52,107 nucleotides of DNA from an uncultured Prevotellaceae bacterium. Its GTDB lineage: Bacteria; Bacteroidota; Bacteroidia; Bacteroidales; Bacteroidaceae. Shown here piece after piece: positions 50,509-52,107 of this stretch. A model generated the notes under the pieces. That model did not search any database. It had not been told where the DNA came from and saw only the letters and a list, made by a program, of their open reading frames with translations. Position 1 is the stretch's first letter; every line of letters starts with the position of its first letter. Both the position numbers and the translations under genes were made by a program. The stretch lies in NCBI GenBank assembly GCA_902776665.1, contig CACYQZ010000014.1, positions 1 through 52,107 on the forward strand. The letters are read 5' to 3'.

Positions 50509-51819
50509 GAATCCTATTTTTTGTAAATCTTGCCAAAAAGTCGGATACGACTTCGTGACGACCAGCGGATTTTTAATGGAAATCGACGGAAATTTCAGTG
50601 CCAACGGCGCAAATGAAAGTGCCATTCGATGGTCGTCGTAGGTGTCGATGGGGTCGAACGTTGGTTCGATGCGTTTGCCGTCCCAAACGAGTTCCGAATC
50701 GTTTTCCAAGCGAATCGCGATGCCCACTTTTTTCAGTTCACTGACGAGGGCTTCGAGTCGGTTCGTTTCCTTGATTTTCAGACTTTTCAGACCCCGAAAA
50801 TGGAACGGAATGCCTTTTGCGGCGCAAGTACAAACGACGGTTTGCACAAGGTCGGGCGAGTTCGTAAAATCGTAGTCGAAACGAGGGGCCACGCGGTTAC
50901 TTTTCCGCAAAACCACCTCACTCCTCACTCCACACTCCTCACTCCTCACTTCACACTCCTCACTCCTCGAATTAAACTCCGTTTTCACTCCGAGCATCGA
51001 GAAAATATAGCGCACGGCAGCATCGCCCTGTTTGGTATAGTCGTTTAGTCCAAAAAGTCGGATTTCTGCATCCTCGTCGTCGGTCAGCGCCACCATTTCG
51101 TACCAATACGAGGCCGCGCTCCAATCGTTTTCAATTCGATACGACCGTTGTTGATAGCCACTCGGTTTCACCCGAATCGTGTCACCACTCGTCCAGTCGG
51201 CATCGGCACCAAATTCGCGCATCATCCACAGCGTCAGGTCGATGTAGGGACGCGAAACGATGTCGCCCATCATCTTGATTTCCAATCCGTTACGCAATGT
51301 CGGCGCAATCATCAGCAAGGCCGAAACGAATTGCGAACTCAGTTCGCCTGAAATTTCCACTTGACCGCCGTCGAGCGACTGTCCGACGATTCGCAGCGGT
51401 GGAAATCCCTCTTCGCCTTTGTAGCGGATGTCGGCTCCCAAGTGGCGCAACGCCTCGACGAGCGGTCCGATGGGTCGCCGTTTCATTCGTTCCGAGCCCG
51501 TCAGCACGAATTCGCCCTCGCTCACCGCCAAAAATGCCGTCAGAAAGCGCATCGCCGTGCCTGCCGCCCCGATGTCGATGACCAATTCCTCGCATCTCGT
51601 TCCTCGCTCCTCCAAACTTGCAAGTGCCCGAAGCAGCACCGCCGTGTCGTCGCAGTCGGAAAGGTTTTCCAACCGCCTCATCGCCTCGTTCCAATCGCCG
51701 TTCCGACGCGCCAGTGCCGTCATCAGAATAGCCCGATTCGAGATACTTTTCGAGGCCGGAAGTTTGATGGTTACCCGCAGCGTCGCAGGTGCTTTTATTT
51801 CGTAGATAGTTGTCGTCAT
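50476..51819 (-). CDS. aroA: 3-phosphoshikimate 1-carboxyvinyltransferase (EPSP synthase)
   Basis: AroA joins phosphoenolpyruvate to shikimate-3-phosphate in the shikimate pathway. Conserved motifs: LPASKSISNRAILMTAL, DIGAAGTAMRFLTAF, RMKRRPIGPLVEALRHLGA, GELSSQFVSALLMIAP, FRGLKSLKIKETNR and TYDDHRMALSFAPLAL. ATG 51819 (MTTTIYEIKAP) is chosen over a TTG seven codons upstream. At 447 residues it is longer than usual because of two repeat-like insertions, EERGTRCEE (near residue 75) and SEECEVRSEECGVRSEV (near residue 290), plus a repeat-derived C-terminus. All motifs are intact, so activity is likely. First gene of aroA-50051-porW. Confidence 0.94.
   Translation of the reverse strand: MTTTIYEIKAPATLRVTIKLPASKSISNRAILMTALARRNGDWNEAMRRLENLSDCDDTAVLLRALASLEERGTRCEELVIDIGAAGTAMRFLTAFLAVSEGEFVLTGSERMKRRPIGPLVEALRHLGADIRYKGEEGFPPLRIVGQSLDGGQVEISGELSSQFVSALLMIAPTLRNGLEIKMMGDIVSRPYIDLTLWMMREFGADADWTSGDTIRVKPSGYQQRSYRIENDWSAASYWYEMVALTDDEDAEIRLFGLNDYTKQGDAAVRYIFSMLGVKTEFNSRSEECEVRSEECGVRSEVVLRKSNRVAPRFDYDFTNSPDLVQTVVCTCAAKGIPFHFRGLKSLKIKETNRLEALVSELKKVGIAIRLENDSELVWDGKRIEPTFDPIDTYDDHRMALSFAPLALKFPSISIKNPLVVTKSYPTFWQDLQKIGFQAPSQPPPEG
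50915..50969. repeat. CTCACTCCTCACTC tandem repeat inserted in frame in aroA
   Basis: Near-tandem CTCCTCACT(C/T)CACA units (on the aroA strand, GGAGTGAGGAGTGTG) run for ~55 bases inside aroA and encode SEECEVRSEECGVRSE. A related, decayed copy (51592-51613) encodes EERGTRCEE. Such units are usually intergenic spacers. Confidence 0.65.
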
Positions 51820-51837
51820 TTTGATGTTATTTGCCCA

Positions 51838-51845
51838 CAAAGATA
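51838..51845 (-). promoter_or_regulatory. TAnnTTTG box for aroA
   Basis: On the - strand TATCTTTG lies 18 bases before the aroA ATG, giving a leader of about 12 bases. The -33 element is not at the usual distance. It diverges from the tRNA promoter. Confidence 0.5.
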
Positions 51846-51906
51846 GTCATTTTTTCCTCAATCGGCAGGTTTTCGCTCACAAAAATACAAAATTTTCCCA
51901 TTTTTC

Positions 51907-51937
51907 TTGCACGAATCATAAAAACTTCTTATCTTTG
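51907..51937 (+). promoter_or_regulatory. promoter of tRNA-Pro
   Basis: TTG at 51907-51909, a 20-base spacer, TATCTTTG at 51930-51937 followed by C. The tRNA 5' end is 10 bases downstream, as expected for a short-leader tRNA transcript. Confidence 0.7.
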
Positions 51938-51947
51938 CACCCGCAAT

Positions 51948-52020
51948 CGGGATTTAGCGCAGTTGGTAGCGCACACGTCTGGGGGGCGCGAGGTCGCTGG
52001 TTCGAGTCCAGTAATCCCGA
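51948..52020 (+). tRNA. tRNA-Pro (anticodon GGG)
   Basis: Acceptor stem CGGGATT (51948-51954) pairs fully with AATCCCG (52013-52019), discriminator A at 52020. D arm GCGC-AGTTGGTA-GCGC, anticodon loop CTGGGGG giving GGG (reads CCC, Pro), T arm with GGTTCGAGTCC. CCA is not encoded. The anticodon stem CACGT/GCGCG has one A-C mismatch (28-42). The rest is canonical. Confidence 0.9.
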
Positions 52021-52028
52021 CAGAAAGA

Positions 52029-52063
52029 AAATCCAAACCGCTGATTATCAGTAGTTTGGATTT
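52029..52063 (+). terminator. terminator hairpin after tRNA-Pro
   Basis: AAATCCAAAC (52029-52038) pairs perfectly with GTTTGGATTT (52054-52063), with an inner CTGAT-T-ATCAG stem. It is followed by CTTTTATG. It lies nine bases after the tRNA and serves as its 3' end. Confidence 0.75.
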
Positions 52064-52107
52064 CTTTTATGCTCTAAATTGGCGTGTTTTTGGCGTGCTA
52101 GTTATTG

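Overview
The window reads as chromosomal DNA of a member of the Bacteroidota, most likely a Prevotella-like Bacteroidales. The evidence is the Bacteroidales-type order of the spc-alpha ribosomal operon (secY-map-infA-rpmJ-rpsM with no adk), frequent TAnnTTTG -7 promoter boxes (several with TTTG about 20 bases upstream), the absence of Shine-Dalgarno sequences, two type IX secretion genes (porX, porW/sprE), and zinc-free S14 and L36. It looks like a metagenomic or draft contig, because its first ~690 bases are an oxidoreductase fragment joined in frame to the last codons of rpsC, which is best explained as an assembly chimera.

Layout: 1-792 chimeric end. 807-11566 a + strand run of 22 translation and secretion genes from rplP to rplQ, closed by a strong terminator. 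11750-13435 two lipoprotein genes. 13587-14759 an N-terminally truncated argH. 14760-16738 rlpA and gdhA on the - strand. 16929-19976 a receiver/PPDK-like ATP-grasp fusion, followed by a predicted ~60-nt small RNA. 20236-21629 psd-pssA (phosphatidylethanolamine synthesis). 21768-25878 dnaE and trxA. 25875-32273 a - strand block with ftsZ, porX, a DUF5009 membrane protein, tsaE and small unknowns, including a 31-codon membrane ORF not called by length-based methods.

32321-45410 is a clearly AT-richer island, all on the - strand. It encodes a TerB-like protein, a DuOB-DUF488-DUF488-DuOB cluster, an unknown protein, a giant sacsin/NO VEIN-like GHKL ATPase, a superfamily 1 helicase and a small unknown. 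Three transcription units in it are headed by near-identical 111-bp modules, each with two GCAACRTTGC palindromes 44 bp apart and a TATCTTTG box. I read this as one co-regulated, horizontally acquired conflict or defence system. It is the most promising previously undescribed system here.

45513-51819 returns to GC-rich housekeeping DNA: an ADP-ribosylglycohydrolase, porW/sprE, a small Cys-rich membrane protein and aroA, which carries repeat-derived in-frame insertions. The window ends with a tRNA-Pro(GGG) and its terminator. No stretch over 300 bases lacks a gene. No rRNA, CRISPR array, transposase or phage structural gene was seen.
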